Position numbers and translations under genes: made by a program. DNA of 64,000 nucleotides from contig NZ_JAGIAG010000002.1 in assembly GCF_017744955.1 (NCBI RefSeq), forward strand, positions 186,001-250,000. The letters are read 5' to 3'. Below the pieces are notes generated by a model. It had not been told where the DNA came from, searched no databases, and saw only the letters and a list, made by a program, of their open reading frames with translations. Every line of letters begins with the position of its first letter. Position 1 is the first letter of the stretch. The stretch comes from Dokdonella sp. Its GTDB lineage: Bacteria > Pseudomonadota > Gammaproteobacteria > Xanthomonadales > Rhodanobacteraceae. Positions 48,263 through 60,774 of the stretch are shown piece after piece.

Positions 48263-50602
48263 ATGAGCGCCCAGCCCGCAGCCCCGGCCGTGCCGCCGGA
48301 TCACGTCACGGTCGAGATCGACGGCCGCTCGCTGGTCGTGCCGAAGAACTCGATGATCATCGCGGCCGCCGACAAGGCCGGCATCGCGATTCCGCGTTTC
48401 TGCTACCACGAAAAGCTGCCGATCGCCGCGAACTGCCGCATGTGCATGGTCGAGGTCGAGATGGGCGGTAAGCCGATGCCCAAGCCGCAGCCGGCCTGCG
48501 CGACGCCGGTCGCCGACGGCATGAAGATCCAGACGCAGTCGGCCAAGGCGCTGTCGGCGCAGCGCAACGTGATGGAGTTCCTGCTGATCAACCATCCGCT
48601 CGACTGCCCGATCTGCGACCAGGGCGGCGAGTGCGAACTGCAGGATCTGTCGATCGGCTACGGCCGTTCGGTCAGCCGCTTCGTCGAACGCAAGCGCACG
48701 ATTCCCGACGAGGACCTCGGTCCGCTGGTCGAGACCGAGATGACGCGCTGCATCCAGTGCACGCGCTGCGTGCGCGTGATGGCCGACGTCGCCGGCACCT
48801 ACGAACTCGGCGGCATGGAGCGCGGCGAGCGCCTGCAGATCGGCACCTACGTCGGCAAACCGCTGATGAGCGAGCTGTCCGGCAACGTCATCGACGTCTG
48901 CCCGGTGGGTGCGCTGACGAACAAACCTTTCAGGTTCAAGGCGCGTGCGTGGGAGTTGATCGCGCGCGAATCGATCGGCTATCACGACGCGCTCGGCTCG
49001 AACCTCTGGCTGCACACGCGCCGCGGCGAAGCGCTGCGCGCGGTGCCGCGCGACAACGAAGCGATCAACGAGTGCTGGCTGTCGGACCGCGACCGTTATT
49101 CGAACGATGCGCTGCACGCCGAAGACCGCGCGACCCAGCCGATGATCCGCAAGAACGGCGAGCTGGTCGAAACGAGCTGGGCCGAGGCGCTGGCCTTCGT
49201 CGCCGATCACCTGCGCACCGCGCGCGGCGAAGTCGGCGTGTTGGTCGCGCCGCTGACCTCGAATGAGGAAGGACATCTGCTGGCGCGGCTGGTACGCGGG
49301 CTCGGCAGCGACAACATCGACCATCGCCTGCGCACCTCGGACTTCTCCGACGCGCCGTTCGCACCCGCGTTCGAGATGCCGGTCGCCGAGATCGAGAAGG
49401 CGAAGACGATCCTGCTGATCGGCTGCAACCCGCGCCACGAGGTGCCGCTGCTGAACCATCGCGTCCGCAAGGCGGCGAAGGGCGGGGCGAAGGTCTACGC
49501 GATCAACCCGATCGACTTCGACTTCAATTTCGAGCTGGCCGGCAAGACCGTCGCGACGCCGGCGGCGCTGGTCGACGCCGTGCTCGCGCTGGCGAAGGCG
49601 GCCAATGATCTGGGCCATCTGCCGGAATCCTCCGCGCTGGCGCAGGCGATCACCGGGCTCGATGCCGGTGCGACCGCGTCGGGCTGGGTCAAGCAGCTGG
49701 CCGATGCCGGCGCTGCCGTGGTGATCCTCGGCGAGAGCGCCGTGCAGCATCCGAACGCCGCTTGGCTGCGTGCGGCGGCGCGTTTCGTCGCCAAGGCGAC
49801 CGGAGCGGCCTACGACGAGATTCCGAGCGGCGCGAACGCGCTCGGCCTTGCCCGCTCGGGCGCGCAGCCGCAATCCGGTGGACGCGATGCTGGCGCGATG
49901 CTGGCGAACGGGCCCAAGCACCTGATCGTCTATCACGCCGGGTCGCAGGACACCGCCGCTCCGGCCGCGTTCGACCAGGCGCGCAGCAGCGCCGATTTCT
50001 GCCTCTACGTCGGCGCCTACGCCTGCAAGGGCGTCAGGCGCACCGCCCATGCGGTGCTGCCGATCGGCCTGCCGCCGGAGATCGACGGCAGCTACACCAA
50101 TCTCGACGGCACGACCCAGGTCCTCGCCGCGGCGACCAGGCTGCCGGGCGATGCGCGTCCGGGCTGGAAGGTGCTGCGCGCGCTCGGTTCGGCGCTGTCT
50201 CTGGACGGCTTCGGCTTCACCGAGATCGACGAAGTGCGCGCGCAGATGAGCGAAGCCGATCCGTCCGCGGTCGGTGCGCCGGCGCCGCGCAAGCAGCCGG
50301 CGGCCGGACGTCTGGAACGCGTCACGACCACTGCGGTGTACCGCGCCGACGCCGTGCTGCGCCGCTCGCCGGCGTTGCAGGCGCATCCGCTGGCGCATGC
50401 CGCGGCGGCCGTGCTGCACCCGGAAGACGCGCTGGCGCTCGGCTTCGGTGCCGGCGCGAACGTGAAGGTGTCGGGCACGGCGGTGCTGCCGGTCGAGATC
50501 TCGACGCGCGTGCCGCGCGGCGCGGTCTGGATCGAGGCGGGGCACGTCGCCAGCGCCGGCCTGCCGCCCTACGGCGCCACTCTCGATCTGGTGAAGGCGT
50601 GA
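48263..50602 (+). CDS. nuoG: NADH-quinone oxidoreductase subunit G
   Basis: A 779-residue subunit carrying several iron-sulfur clusters. The N-terminal [2Fe-2S] ligands are in [18 protein letters not shown], the His-Cys cluster N5 in [14 protein letters not shown], and N4 in [11 protein letters not shown] with CPVGAL. A molybdopterin-oxidoreductase-like domain without cofactor follows. The start at 48263 is chosen by the GGGAG eight bases upstream and the conserved [10 protein letters not shown]; the apparent upstream extension is only the repeat read through. The last 100 residues resemble the formate-dehydrogenase C-terminal domain. Confidence 0.96.
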   Translation: MSAQPAAPAVPPDHVTVEIDGRSLVVPKNSMIIAAADKAGIAIPRFCYHEKLPIAANCRMCMVEVEMGGKPMPKPQPACATPVADGMKIQTQSAKALSAQRNVMEFLLINHPLDCPICDQGGECELQDLSIGYGRSVSRFVERKRTIPDEDLGPLVETEMTRCIQCTRCVRVMADVAGTYELGGMERGERLQIGTYVGKPLMSELSGNVIDVCPVGALTNKPFRFKARAWELIARESIGYHDALGSNLWLHTRRGEALRAVPRDNEAINECWLSDRDRYSNDALHAEDRATQPMIRKNGELVETSWAEALAFVADHLRTARGEVGVLVAPLTSNEEGHLLARLVRGLGSDNIDHRLRTSDFSDAPFAPAFEMPVAEIEKAKTILLIGCNPRHEVPLLNHRVRKAAKGGAKVYAINPIDFDFNFELAGKTVATPAALVDAVLALAKAANDLGHLPESSALAQAITGLDAGATASGWVKQLADAGAAVVILGESAVQHPNAAWLRAAARFVAKATGAAYDEIPSGANALGLARSGAQPQSGGRDAGAMLANGPKHLIVYHAGSQDTAAPAAFDQARSSADFCLYVGAYACKGVRRTAHAVLPIGLPPEIDGSYTNLDGTTQVLAAATRLPGDARPGWKVLRALGSALSLDGFGFTEIDEVRAQMSEADPSAVGAPAPRKQPAAGRLERVTTTAVYRADAVLRRSPALQAHPLAHAAAAVLHPEDALALGFGAGANVKVSGTAVLPVEISTRVPRGAVWIEAGHVASAGLPPYGATLDLVKA

Positions 50603-50609
50603 CGACGAC

Positions 50610-51659
50610 ATGAGCTGGCTCATCGACCTCTATCACTGGTTCGTCACCACCTTCCCGACGCTCTCGATGGCGCTCGGGCTGTTCCTGTTCCCGCTGCTGC
50701 CGCTGATCATCGCGGTCGCGCTGTACGTGTGGTGGGAGCGCAAGGTCATCGGCTGGATGCACGTGCGCATGGGACCGAACAAGATCGGTCCGCTCGGTCT
50801 CGCGCAGACCTTCGCCGACGTGTTCAAGCTGCTGCTGAAGGAAGTCATCTACCCGGCCAACGCGAACAAGAAATTGTTCCTGCTGGCGCCGCTGTGGGCG
50901 CTGATTCCGGCGTTCGCGGCCTGGGCGGTGGTGCCGATCGGTCCGCACGTGGCCTGGTCGGACGCCAATGCGGGCCTGTTGTTCCTGCTCGCGATGACCT
51001 CGATGGGCGTGTACGGCATCATCCTCGCCGGCTGGGCCTCGAACTCGCGCTACGCGATGCTCGGCGCGATGCGTGCGGCCGCGCAGACGATCTCCTACGA
51101 GATCGCGATGGGCTTCTCGCTGGTCAGCGTGCTGGTGCTCGCGGGCAGCCTGAACCTGTCCGACATCGTCGCCGCGCAGGCCGGCTCGAAGGGCATCCTC
51201 GACTGGTTCCTGGTGCCGCTGCTGCCGATGGCGGTGATCTATTTCGTGTCCGGCGTGGCGGAGACCAACCGCGCGCCGTTCGACGTCGCCGAGGGCGAGT
51301 CGGAAATCGTCGCCGGCTTCCACGTCGAGTATTCGGGCGCGCCGTTCGCGGTGTTCTTCCTGACCGAATACGCGAACATGATCCTGATCTCGTTCCTGGC
51401 GCCGGTGCTGTTCCTCGGCGGCTGGCTGTCGCCGTTCCCGGCGTCGTGGGGTTTCCTCGGCGCGCCGAGCTGGGTCTGGCTGGCGATCAAAGCGTTCTTT
51501 TTCGCAACGGCGTTCGTCTGGTTCCGTGCGAGCTTCCCGCGCTATCGCTACGACCAGATCATGCGGCTCGGCTGGAAGGTCTTCATCCCGATCACGATCG
51601 TGTGGGTGTTCGTGGCCGGCTGCATGAAGTACTTCGGCTGGGTCACGACGGGCGCCTGA
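50610..51659 (+). CDS. nuoH: NADH-quinone oxidoreductase subunit H
   Basis: A 349-residue membrane subunit at the interface with the quinone site. It has the [19 protein letters not shown] loop, [20 protein letters not shown] and the FFLTEYANM segment, with about eight membrane helices. Start and length are standard. It is seven bases from nuoG. Confidence 0.97.
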   Translation: MSWLIDLYHWFVTTFPTLSMALGLFLFPLLPLIIAVALYVWWERKVIGWMHVRMGPNKIGPLGLAQTFADVFKLLLKEVIYPANANKKLFLLAPLWALIPAFAAWAVVPIGPHVAWSDANAGLLFLLAMTSMGVYGIILAGWASNSRYAMLGAMRAAAQTISYEIAMGFSLVSVLVLAGSLNLSDIVAAQAGSKGILDWFLVPLLPMAVIYFVSGVAETNRAPFDVAEGESEIVAGFHVEYSGAPFAVFFLTEYANMILISFLAPVLFLGGWLSPFPASWGFLGAPSWVWLAIKAFFFATAFVWFRASFPRYRYDQIMRLGWKVFIPITIVWVFVAGCMKYFGWVTTGA

Positions 51660-51668
51660 GGCTGAGCC

Positions 51669-52157
51669 ATGAATCGAGTGAGTTCCTACTTCAAGAGCCT
51701 GATGCTGAGCGAATTGCGCGCCGGTCTTTGGCTCACGTTCAAATACCTGTGGAGCCCGAAGTACACGGTGCGCTACCCGATGGAGCACATCCCGAAGTCG
51801 AACCGTTTCCGCGGGCTGCACGCGCTGCGCCGTTATCCGAACGGCGAGGAGCGCTGCATCGCCTGCAAGCTGTGCGAAGCGGTGTGTCCGGCGCTGGCGA
51901 TCACCATCGACTCCGCTCCGCGCGAGGACGGCACGCGCCGCACCACGCGCTACGACATCGACCTGTTCAAGTGCATCTACTGCGGCTTCTGCGAGGAGAG
52001 CTGCCCGGTCGACTCGATCGTCGAGACCTCGATCCACGAGTACCACTTCGAGCAGCGCGGCGAGAACATCGTGACCAAGCCGAAGCTGCTCGCGATCGGC
52101 GACCGTTTCGAGAAGGACATCGCGGCGGCGCGCGCCCAGGACGCGGCATACCGATGA
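51669..52157 (+). CDS. nuoI: NADH-quinone oxidoreductase subunit I
   Basis: A 162-residue ferredoxin-like subunit with two [4Fe-4S] clusters N6a and N6b. Ligands are C63, C66, C69, C73 ([12 protein letters not shown]) and C102, C105, C108, C112 ([12 protein letters not shown]). It overlaps the following 30-codon ORF by four bases (ATGA). Confidence 0.97.
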   Translation: MNRVSSYFKSLMLSELRAGLWLTFKYLWSPKYTVRYPMEHIPKSNRFRGLHALRRYPNGEERCIACKLCEAVCPALAITIDSAPREDGTRRTTRYDIDLFKCIYCGFCEESCPVDSIVETSIHEYHFEQRGENIVTKPKLLAIGDRFEKDIAAARAQDAAYR

Positions 52158-52246
52158 ACCGCGCACGTTTCGAAATCGAGGCCGTCATCCATGACGTCGG
52201 GGCAGGGCACCGCGCCGACGCCGAAAGTCCGGTGGTGAGCGAATGA
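52154..52246 (+). CDS. 30-codon ORF bridging nuoI and nuoJ
   Basis: The ORF encodes a 30-residue peptide starting [10 protein letters not shown] and ending AESPVVSE. Its ATG overlaps the nuoI stop (ATGA) and its stop overlaps the nuoJ ATG (ATGA), so it exactly fills the gap in one frame. It has no ribosome-binding site of its own that is better than the nuoI end. It may encode a small protein or only serve to carry ribosomes from nuoI to nuoJ. The peptide is acidic and hydrophilic, without a membrane helix. Confidence 0.5.
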   Translation: MNRARFEIEAVIHDVGAGHRADAESPVVSE

Positions 52247-52872
52247 GCTTCCAACTGATCTGTTTCTACGCCTTCGCCGCCGTCACCGTCGGCGCGGCGC
52301 TGGCCGTGGTCACGCTGAAGAGCCCGGTGCACGCGGCGCTCAGCCTGGTGCTGACGTTCTTCTCCACCGCCTGCCTCTGGCTGCTGGCCGACGCCGAGTT
52401 CCTCGCCATCGCGCTGGTGCTGGTCTACGTCGGCGCGGTGATGGTGCTGTTCCTGTTCGTCGTGATGATGCTCGATCTCGACCTCGACCCGCTGCGCGAA
52501 GGCTTCGTGCGCGCGCTGCCGTTCGGCCTGCTGGTCGCGGTGGTGATGCTGGCCGAGATGCTCGCGCTGATCGGCGTGCGCTCGATGGACCTGCAGGCGC
52601 CGGTCGATCCGGCCGCCGCGGCCGGCATGTCGAACACGGTCTGGCTGGCGAGCGCGCTGTTCAGCGAGTTCCTGCTGCCGTTCGAGGTCGCCGCGCTGAT
52701 CCTGACCGTCGGCATCATCGCCGCGATCCCGCTGACCTTGCGCCACCGCACCGGCATCAAGGCGCAGAACCCGTCGCGCCAGGTCCGCGTCGAGGCGCGC
52801 GACCGCATCCGCGTCGTCAAGATGCAGGCCGAGAAGCCGGCCGCCGCGAACCAGGAGACTTCCGCGCCATGA
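52243..52872 (+). CDS. nuoJ: NADH-quinone oxidoreductase subunit J
   Basis: A 209-residue membrane subunit with five predicted helices. [22 protein letters not shown] and [21 protein letters not shown] are the conserved core with the pi-bulge helix. The C-terminal 50 residues are basic and soluble ([20 protein letters not shown]). It overlaps both neighbours: the tiny ORF upstream and nuoK downstream (ATGA). Confidence 0.96.
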   Translation: MSFQLICFYAFAAVTVGAALAVVTLKSPVHAALSLVLTFFSTACLWLLADAEFLAIALVLVYVGAVMVLFLFVVMMLDLDLDPLREGFVRALPFGLLVAVVMLAEMLALIGVRSMDLQAPVDPAAAAGMSNTVWLASALFSEFLLPFEVAALILTVGIIAAIPLTLRHRTGIKAQNPSRQVRVEARDRIRVVKMQAEKPAAANQETSAP

Positions 52873-53174
52873 TCCCGTTGTCGCACTACCTGACGCTCGG
52901 CGCGATCCTGTTCTGCATCGCGGTCGCCGGCATCTTCATCAACCGCAAGAACGTGATCGTGCTGCTGATGGCGATCGAACTGATGCTGCTGGCGGTGAAC
53001 ACGAACTTCGTCGCGTTCTCGCGTTACCTCGGCGATCCGTCCGGACAGGTGTTCGTGTTCTTCATCCTGACCGTCGCCGCGGCCGAGGCCGCGATCGGCC
53101 TCGCGATCCTGGTCGTGCTGTTCCGCAACCGCGCGACGATCAACGTCACCGAAATCGATTCGCTGAAGGGTTGA
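52869..53174 (+). CDS. nuoK: NADH-quinone oxidoreductase subunit K
   Basis: A 101-residue membrane subunit with three helices and the conserved glutamates of the proton path ([11 protein letters not shown], and [12 protein letters not shown]). It is coupled to nuoJ by a four-base overlap. Standard length. Confidence 0.97.
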   Translation: MIPLSHYLTLGAILFCIAVAGIFINRKNVIVLLMAIELMLLAVNTNFVAFSRYLGDPSGQVFVFFILTVAAAEAAIGLAILVVLFRNRATINVTEIDSLKG

Positions 53175-53178
53175 GCCG

Positions 53179-55221
<2,043 letters not shown>

Positions 55222-55243
55222 TCGATTGGGGATTGCATAGGAC

Positions 55244-56749
55244 ATGGCTTCGCATCTGTTGAGTCTCCTGATCTGGCTGCCGATCCTCGGTGCGATCGCC
55301 GTGCTCGCGTTCGGCCGCGAGGCCCGCGTCGCGCGCTGGCTGTCGCTGCTGATCGCGCTGGCGACCTTCGCGCTGTCCGTACCGCTCTGGACCGGCTACC
55401 AGCCGTCCGGTCCGCTGATGCAGTTCGTCGAGAGCATGGCGTGGATTCCGGCGCTGAAGGTCAACTACGCACTCGGCGTCGACGGCATCTCGGTCGCCCT
55501 GATCGTGCTCACCACGTTCACCAGCGTGCTGGTGATCCTCGGCTCGTGGGGCCCGATCGAGAAGCGCGTGTCGCAGTACATGGCCGCGATGCTCGCGCTC
55601 GAAGGCCTCCTGATCGGCGTGTTCGCGGCCACCGACGCGCTGCTCTTCTACGTGTTCTTCGAAGGCATGCTGATCCCGATGTTCATCATCATCGGCATCT
55701 GGGGCGGTCCGCGGCGCGTCTACGCCACGTTGAAGTTCTTCATCTACACCTTCCTCGGCTCGATCTTCATGCTGGTCGGCCTGATCTACCTGCACATGAA
55801 GACCGGCGAGTTCTCGCTCGACGCGTTCTCGCGGGCCGGACTCGGTTCGACGGAGCAGGCCTGGCTGTTCTTCGCGTTCCTGATCGCCTTCGCGATCAAG
55901 GTGCCGATGTGGCCGGTGCATACCTGGCTGCCGGATGCGCACGTGGAGGCGCCGACCGGCGGCTCGGTGATCCTGGCGGCGATCATGCTGAAGGTCGGTG
56001 GCTACGGTTTCCTGCGCTTCTCGCTGCCGATCACGCCGGACGCGAGCCAGGAGTACGCCTGGGTCGTCATCGCGATGTCGCTGATCGCGATCATCTACAT
56101 CGGCTACGTCGCGCTGGTGCAGGAGGACATGAAGAAGCTGATCGCGTATTCGTCGATCGCGCACATGGGCTTCGTCACCCTCGGCCTGTTCATCGCGCTG
56201 GCGCTGGTGCGTCAGCACCAGAATCCGATGGGCGCGCGCCTGGCGATCCAGGGCGCGATGGTGCAGATGATCTCGCACGGCTTCGTTTCCGGCGCGATGT
56301 TCTCGTGCATCGGCGTGATGTACGACCGCCTGCACACGCGCATGATCAAGGACTACGGCGGCGTCGCCAACGTGATGCCGTGGTTCGCCGCGTTCATGGT
56401 GCTGTTCGCGATGGCCAACTGCGGCCTGCCGGGCACCAGCGGCTTCATCGGCGAGTTCATGGTGATCCTGGCGGCGTTCCAGGACAGCCCGCTGATCGCA
56501 CTGCTCGCCGCGTTCACCCTGATCATCGGCGCCGCCTACACGTTGTGGCTGGTCAAGCGCGTGATCTTCGGCGAGGTCGGCAACGACAAGGTCGCCAAGA
56601 TGAAGGACCTCGACGCGCGCGAGTGGATCGTGCTCGGCGCGTTCGCGGTCGCCGTGCTGGCGCTCGGCGTCTACCCGAAACCGCTGACCGATCTGATGGA
56701 GCCGGCCGTGCTCCAGATCGTGAAGGCATTGGCGATGGCAAAGGCATAG
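55244..56749 (+). CDS. nuoM: NADH-quinone oxidoreductase subunit M
   Basis: A 501-residue antiporter-like subunit. YALGVDGISVALIVLTTF, FFEGMLIPMFIIIGIWGG, AIKVPMWPVHTWLPDAHVEAP and the KKLIAYSSIAHMGF segment are conserved. The start at 55244 follows nuoL by 22 bases. The length is normal. Confidence 0.97.
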   Translation: MASHLLSLLIWLPILGAIAVLAFGREARVARWLSLLIALATFALSVPLWTGYQPSGPLMQFVESMAWIPALKVNYALGVDGISVALIVLTTFTSVLVILGSWGPIEKRVSQYMAAMLALEGLLIGVFAATDALLFYVFFEGMLIPMFIIIGIWGGPRRVYATLKFFIYTFLGSIFMLVGLIYLHMKTGEFSLDAFSRAGLGSTEQAWLFFAFLIAFAIKVPMWPVHTWLPDAHVEAPTGGSVILAAIMLKVGGYGFLRFSLPITPDASQEYAWVVIAMSLIAIIYIGYVALVQEDMKKLIAYSSIAHMGFVTLGLFIALALVRQHQNPMGARLAIQGAMVQMISHGFVSGAMFSCIGVMYDRLHTRMIKDYGGVANVMPWFAAFMVLFAMANCGLPGTSGFIGEFMVILAAFQDSPLIALLAAFTLIIGAAYTLWLVKRVIFGEVGNDKVAKMKDLDAREWIVLGAFAVAVLALGVYPKPLTDLMEPAVLQIVKALAMAKA

Positions 56750-56759
56750 GTCGTCCGAG

Positions 56760-58229
56760 ATGATCCAATTCAACCCCGCCGATCTCGTGACGCTGCGGCC
56801 CGAGCTGTTCCTGCTCGGCGCGACCTGCTCGATCCTGCTGATCGACCTGTTCCTGAAGGCGGCGCAGCGCGACGTCACGCACTGGCTGTCGCTGCTCGCA
56901 TTGGCGGCGACCGCGGCGCTCGTCTACTGCGGCATTCCGGCGCCGGGGCAGAGCGTGCCCGCGTTCAACGACATGTTCGTCAGCGACGGCGTCGCCGGCG
57001 TGCTGAAGCTGTTCGTGCTGCTGATGACCGGCCTGGTCTTCCTGTACGGCCGCAGCTACCTGCGCGACCGCAAGCTGTTCATCGGCGAGTTCTATCTGCT
57101 GCTCCTGTTCGCCACGCTCGGCATGATGCTGCTGGTCTCGGCCGGCAGCCTGGTCACGGTCTATCTCGGCCTCGAACTGCTGACGCTGAGTTCCTACGCG
57201 CTGGTCGCGCTGAACCGCGATTCGGCCGCCTCGTCGGAAGCCGCGATCAAGTACTTCGTGCTCGGCGCGCTGGCGTCCGGCCTGCTGCTGTACGGCATGT
57301 CGATGATCTACGGCGCGACCGGCACGCTGGATCTGGCCAAGATCCACGCCGTCGCCGATTTCTCGACCAACAGCCCGCATCGCACCTTGCTCGCGTTCGG
57401 CCTGGTCTTCCTGGTCGTCGGCATCGCGTTCAAGCTCGGCGCGGCGCCGTTCCACATGTGGCTGCCGGACGTCTACCAGGGCGCGCCGACCGCGATCACC
57501 GTCTTCATCGGCTCGGCGCCGAAGCTCGCCGCGTTCGGCATGGCCTACCGCCTGCTCGAGGGCGGCATGGGCGGCCTACACGGGCAATGGACGCTGATGC
57601 TGGCCTGGCTCGCCGTGCTGTCCCTGGCGGTCGGCAACCTGTTCGCGATCGCGCAGACGAACCTGAAGCGCATGCTCGCCTACTCGACGATTTCGCACGT
57701 CGGCTTCCTGCTGCTCGGCTTCGTCAACGGCAGCGCCAGCGGCTACGCCGCGGCGATGTTCTACGCGATCAGCTACGCGCTGATGGCGGCGGTCGCGTTC
57801 GGCATGATCCTGCTGCTCGCGCGCGCCGGCTTCGAGGCCGAGGAGATCGACGACTTCAAGGGTCTGAACCAGCGCAACCCGTGGTATGCCGGCATCATGG
57901 CGATCACGATGTTCTCGCTCGCCGGCGTGCCGCCGCTGTTCGGCTTCTTCGCCAAACTGATGGTGCTGAAGGCGGCGATCGACGCCGGCCAGCTGTGGCT
58001 GGCGATCGTGGCGATCGTGTTCGCCATCGTCGGCCTCTACTACTACCTGCGCGTGGTGAAAGTCATGTACTTCGACGAGCCGGCCGACGACGCGCCGCTG
58101 GCGCTGCCGCCGGATCGCGCATTCCGCTGGAGCCTGTCGCTGAACGGCCTCGCCCTGCTGGCGCTCGGCATCGCCTGGAGCCCGCTGCTGGAATGGTGCA
58201 ACAGCGCCTTCGCGGCGGTCGCGAAATAA
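56760..58229 (+). CDS. nuoN: NADH-quinone oxidoreductase subunit N
   Basis: A 489-residue antiporter-like subunit, the last of complex I. GLELLTLSSYALVALNRDS, AFKLGAAPFHMWLPDVYQGAPT and KRMLAYSTISHVGFLLLG mark the proton channel helices. It is ten bases from nuoM and closes the operon; a promoter for the tRNA follows within 20 bases of its stop. Confidence 0.97.
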   Translation: MIQFNPADLVTLRPELFLLGATCSILLIDLFLKAAQRDVTHWLSLLALAATAALVYCGIPAPGQSVPAFNDMFVSDGVAGVLKLFVLLMTGLVFLYGRSYLRDRKLFIGEFYLLLLFATLGMMLLVSAGSLVTVYLGLELLTLSSYALVALNRDSAASSEAAIKYFVLGALASGLLLYGMSMIYGATGTLDLAKIHAVADFSTNSPHRTLLAFGLVFLVVGIAFKLGAAPFHMWLPDVYQGAPTAITVFIGSAPKLAAFGMAYRLLEGGMGGLHGQWTLMLAWLAVLSLAVGNLFAIAQTNLKRMLAYSTISHVGFLLLGFVNGSASGYAAAMFYAISYALMAAVAFGMILLLARAGFEAEEIDDFKGLNQRNPWYAGIMAITMFSLAGVPPLFGFFAKLMVLKAAIDAGQLWLAIVAIVFAIVGLYYYLRVVKVMYFDEPADDAPLALPPDRAFRWSLSLNGLALLALGIAWSPLLEWCNSAFAAVAK

Positions 58230-58244
58230 TTCGATGCGGACATA

Positions 58245-58273
58245 TCGACATTCAAAGGCGCTGCCGTTACACT
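58245..58273 (+). promoter_or_regulatory. Promoter of the initiator tRNA gene
   Basis: TCGACA (58245-58250) and TACACT (58268-58273) are exactly 17 bases apart, and the tRNA begins 12 bases after the -10 box. This is a convincing sigma-70-type promoter. Confidence 0.7.
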
Positions 58274-58284
58274 AGACAGCTCGG

Positions 58285-58361
<77 letters not shown>

Positions 58362-58377
58362 CTGAGGTCTAAGGGAG

Positions 58378-58402
58378 AAGGCCGCCTAGAGCGGCCTTTT
58401 TT
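58378..58402 (+). terminator. Intrinsic terminator after tRNA-fMet
   Basis: AAGGCCGC (58378-58385) pairs with GCGGCCTT (58391-58398) around CTAGA and is followed by a T-run. It lies 16 bases after the tRNA. Confidence 0.92.
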
Positions 58403-58481
58403 CTGACCAGGCGCAAGGAGCGCGCCGACTGTCCTCGGACAGCTCGCCGAATGTTGGATGCGACACAACGGCGAACTACGG

Positions 58482-58516
58482 AATGGGCCTCGTGCCCATT
58501 TTTTGTTTCTTTTTTT
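58482..58516 (+). terminator. Second intrinsic terminator, just before rimP (probable attenuator)
   Basis: AATGGGC (58482-58488) and GCCCATT (58494-58500) form a 7-bp stem with loop CTCGT, followed by TTTTGTTTCTTTTTTT. It ends only 18 bases before the rimP start. A terminator here, after the first one, suggests control of read-through into rimP-nusA-infB, comparable to the leader terminators of the E. coli operon. Confidence 0.85.
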
Positions 58517-58534
58517 CGGACCGTCTTCCCCATC

Positions 58535-59059
58535 TTGAGCGCAGATCTCAACGAACTGCTGGCGCCGACGATCGCCGACCTCGGTCTGGAACTGATCGGC
58601 ATCGAGTTCAGCCCGAACGCGGGGGGCAGCCTGCTGCGCGTCTACATCGACGAGCCGGAGCGCGGCGTCACCATCGACGACTGCGAACGCGTCAGCCGCG
58701 AGGTTTCGGCCCTGCTCGACGTCAACGACCCGGTCGCCGGGCGCTACACGCTGGAAGTGTCCTCGCCGGGGCTGGAGCGGCCGCTGTTCACGCTCGAGCA
58801 TTTCGCGCGCTTCGTCGGCGAGTCGGCGAAGGTCACCGTGAACCTGCCGCTCGACGGGCGCCGCCGCTTCCAGGGCAGGATCGTCGCGGTGGAAGGCGAC
58901 CGCATCGTCGTCGACCAGGACGGCACGCCGGTCGCGATCGCGCACGCGAACGTGGCGAAGGCGCATCTGGTACCGGATTACGTGGCGCTCGGCCTCGCGC
59001 CGGCGCGGCCCGAGGGCGGCAAGGGCGGCAAGCCCGCCGCGCGCAAGAAGAAGAGTTGA
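58535..59059 (+). CDS. rimP: Ribosome maturation factor RimP
   Basis: A 174-residue protein needed for 30S subunit maturation. LAPTIADLGLELIGIEF, LLRVYIDEPERGVTIDDCERVSRE, YTLEVSSPGLERPLF and the C-terminal SH3-like domain (GRIVAVEGDRIVVDQDG) are conserved. A reading beginning at 58451 would cross the terminator; the start is taken as TTG at 58535, which gives LSADLNELLAPT. The ribosome-binding site is weak. The C-terminus is basic (AARKKKS). Confidence 0.9.
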   Translation: MSADLNELLAPTIADLGLELIGIEFSPNAGGSLLRVYIDEPERGVTIDDCERVSREVSALLDVNDPVAGRYTLEVSSPGLERPLFTLEHFARFVGESAKVTVNLPLDGRRRFQGRIVAVEGDRIVVDQDGTPVAIAHANVAKAHLVPDYVALGLAPARPEGGKGGKPAARKKKS

Positions 59060-59159
59060 AAGTCGTCGTTGATTCCCGCATCTCGCGCGATCGGCGCGAC
59101 GAGCGGGGCGAAGATCAGAACCATTCCGTCCGCACGCCGCGGGCGCGAAGGAGTCGGGT

Positions 59160-60647
59160 ATGAGCAAAGAACTGTTGTTGGTCGTTGATGCCGTCGCCAA
59201 CGAGAAGGGCGTGCCGAAAGGCGTGATCTTCGAAGCGATGGAAGCCGCGCTCGCGTCTGCCGCGAAGAAGCGCTATGCGGAAGAGGACGTCTCCGTGCGG
59301 GTCACGATCGACCGCGACAGCGGCGAGTACGAGACCTTCCGCCGCTGGGAAGTCGTGCCCGACGACATCGTGATGGAGTCGCCGGACCGCATGATCCGCC
59401 TGATGGACGCAGCCGACGAGGCGCCCGGCGTCGACGTCGGCGGCTTCGTCGAGCAGCAGATCGAGAACCCGGATTTCGGCCGCATCTCGGCGCAGGCGGC
59501 CAAGCAGGTCATCGTGCAGCGCGTGCGCGAAGCCGAGCGCGCCCAGGTCGTCGACGCCTACAAGGATCGCGTCGGCGAACTGATCACCGGCATCGTCAAG
59601 CGCGTCGAGCGCGGCGCGGTGTTCCTCGACCTCGGCGGCAACGCCGAAGCCTACGTGCCGCGCGACCGCGCCATCCCGCGCGAAGCGGTGCGCGCCGGCG
59701 ACCGCCTGCGCGGCTACCTGTACGAAGTGAAGTCCGAGCCGCGCGGACCGCAGCTGTTCGTTTCGCGCACGGCGCCGGAACTGATGATGGAGCTGTTCAA
59801 GCTCGAAGTGCCGGAAGTCGGCCAGGGACTGGTCGAGATCAAGGCCTGCGCCCGCGACCCGGGCGATCGCGCCAAGATCGCGGTGATCGCGCACGACCAT
59901 CGCACCGATCCGATCGGCGCCTGCATCGGCATGCGCGGTTCGCGCGTGCAGGCGGTGTCGAACGAGCTGAATGGCGAGCGCATCGACATCGTGCTGTGGA
60001 ACGAAGCGCCGGCGCAGTTCGTGATCAACGCGATGGCTCCTGCCGAAGTGCAGTCGATCATCGTCGACGAGGAAAAGCACTCGATGGACATCGCCGTCGC
60101 CGAGGACAAGCTGTCCCAGGCGATCGGCCGCGGCGGCCAGAACGTGCGTCTGGCCAGCAAGCTCAGCGGCTGGCAGCTCAACGTGATGACCGCCGACCAG
60201 GTGCGCCAGAAGAGCGAGGCGGAGCAGGACGCGGCGCGCCAGCTGTTCACCAGCAAGCTCGAGGTCGACGAGGAGATCGCGCAGATCCTGGTGCAGGAAG
60301 GCTTCTCGACCGTCGAGGAAATCGCCTACGTGCCGACCGCCGAGCTGCTCGGCATCGAGGGTTTCGACGAGGACATCGTCGAGGAGCTGCGCGCACGTGC
60401 GCGCGACGCCCTGCTGACGGACGCGCTGGCGGTCGAAGAGGGCATGGAAGAGCACAAGCCGGCGGACGATCTGCTCACGGTCGAGGGCATGGACGAGAGC
60501 CTCGCGTTCGAGCTGGCGTCGCACGGCGTCGTCACGCGCGAGAACCTCGCCGACCTCGCCACCGACGAGTTCATCGAGCTCGGCATCGAGGGCATCGACG
60601 AAGACCGCGCCGCGGCGCTGATCATGGCCGCACGCGAGGCTTCATAA
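59160..60647 (+). CDS. nusA: Transcription termination/antitermination factor NusA
   Basis: A 495-residue protein that binds RNA polymerase and nascent RNA. The N-terminal domain ([24 protein letters not shown]), S1 domain ([22 protein letters not shown]), two KH domains ([21 protein letters not shown] and [18 protein letters not shown]) and two C-terminal acidic repeats (to residue 495) are all visible. The repeats allow autoinhibition as in E. coli. In E. coli NusA regulates this operon, which fits the leader terminators here. Confidence 0.97.
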   Translation: MSKELLLVVDAVANEKGVPKGVIFEAMEAALASAAKKRYAEEDVSVRVTIDRDSGEYETFRRWEVVPDDIVMESPDRMIRLMDAADEAPGVDVGGFVEQQIENPDFGRISAQAAKQVIVQRVREAERAQVVDAYKDRVGELITGIVKRVERGAVFLDLGGNAEAYVPRDRAIPREAVRAGDRLRGYLYEVKSEPRGPQLFVSRTAPELMMELFKLEVPEVGQGLVEIKACARDPGDRAKIAVIAHDHRTDPIGACIGMRGSRVQAVSNELNGERIDIVLWNEAPAQFVINAMAPAEVQSIIVDEEKHSMDIAVAEDKLSQAIGRGGQNVRLASKLSGWQLNVMTADQVRQKSEAEQDAARQLFTSKLEVDEEIAQILVQEGFSTVEEIAYVPTAELLGIEGFDEDIVEELRARARDALLTDALAVEEGMEEHKPADDLLTVEGMDESLAFELASHGVVTRENLADLATDEFIELGIEGIDEDRAAALIMAAREAS

Positions 60648-60774
60648 GCGGATATCGCCTTCGCCAGGCGCGGGTACGCGACGCCGTTCGGGCGCCGTCG
60701 CCGAAGTAGAGAAATGGCCGCTCGTGCGAGGCGGTAGTAGAAGCGAATCGCACGAGCCACGGAGTAACCAATCG

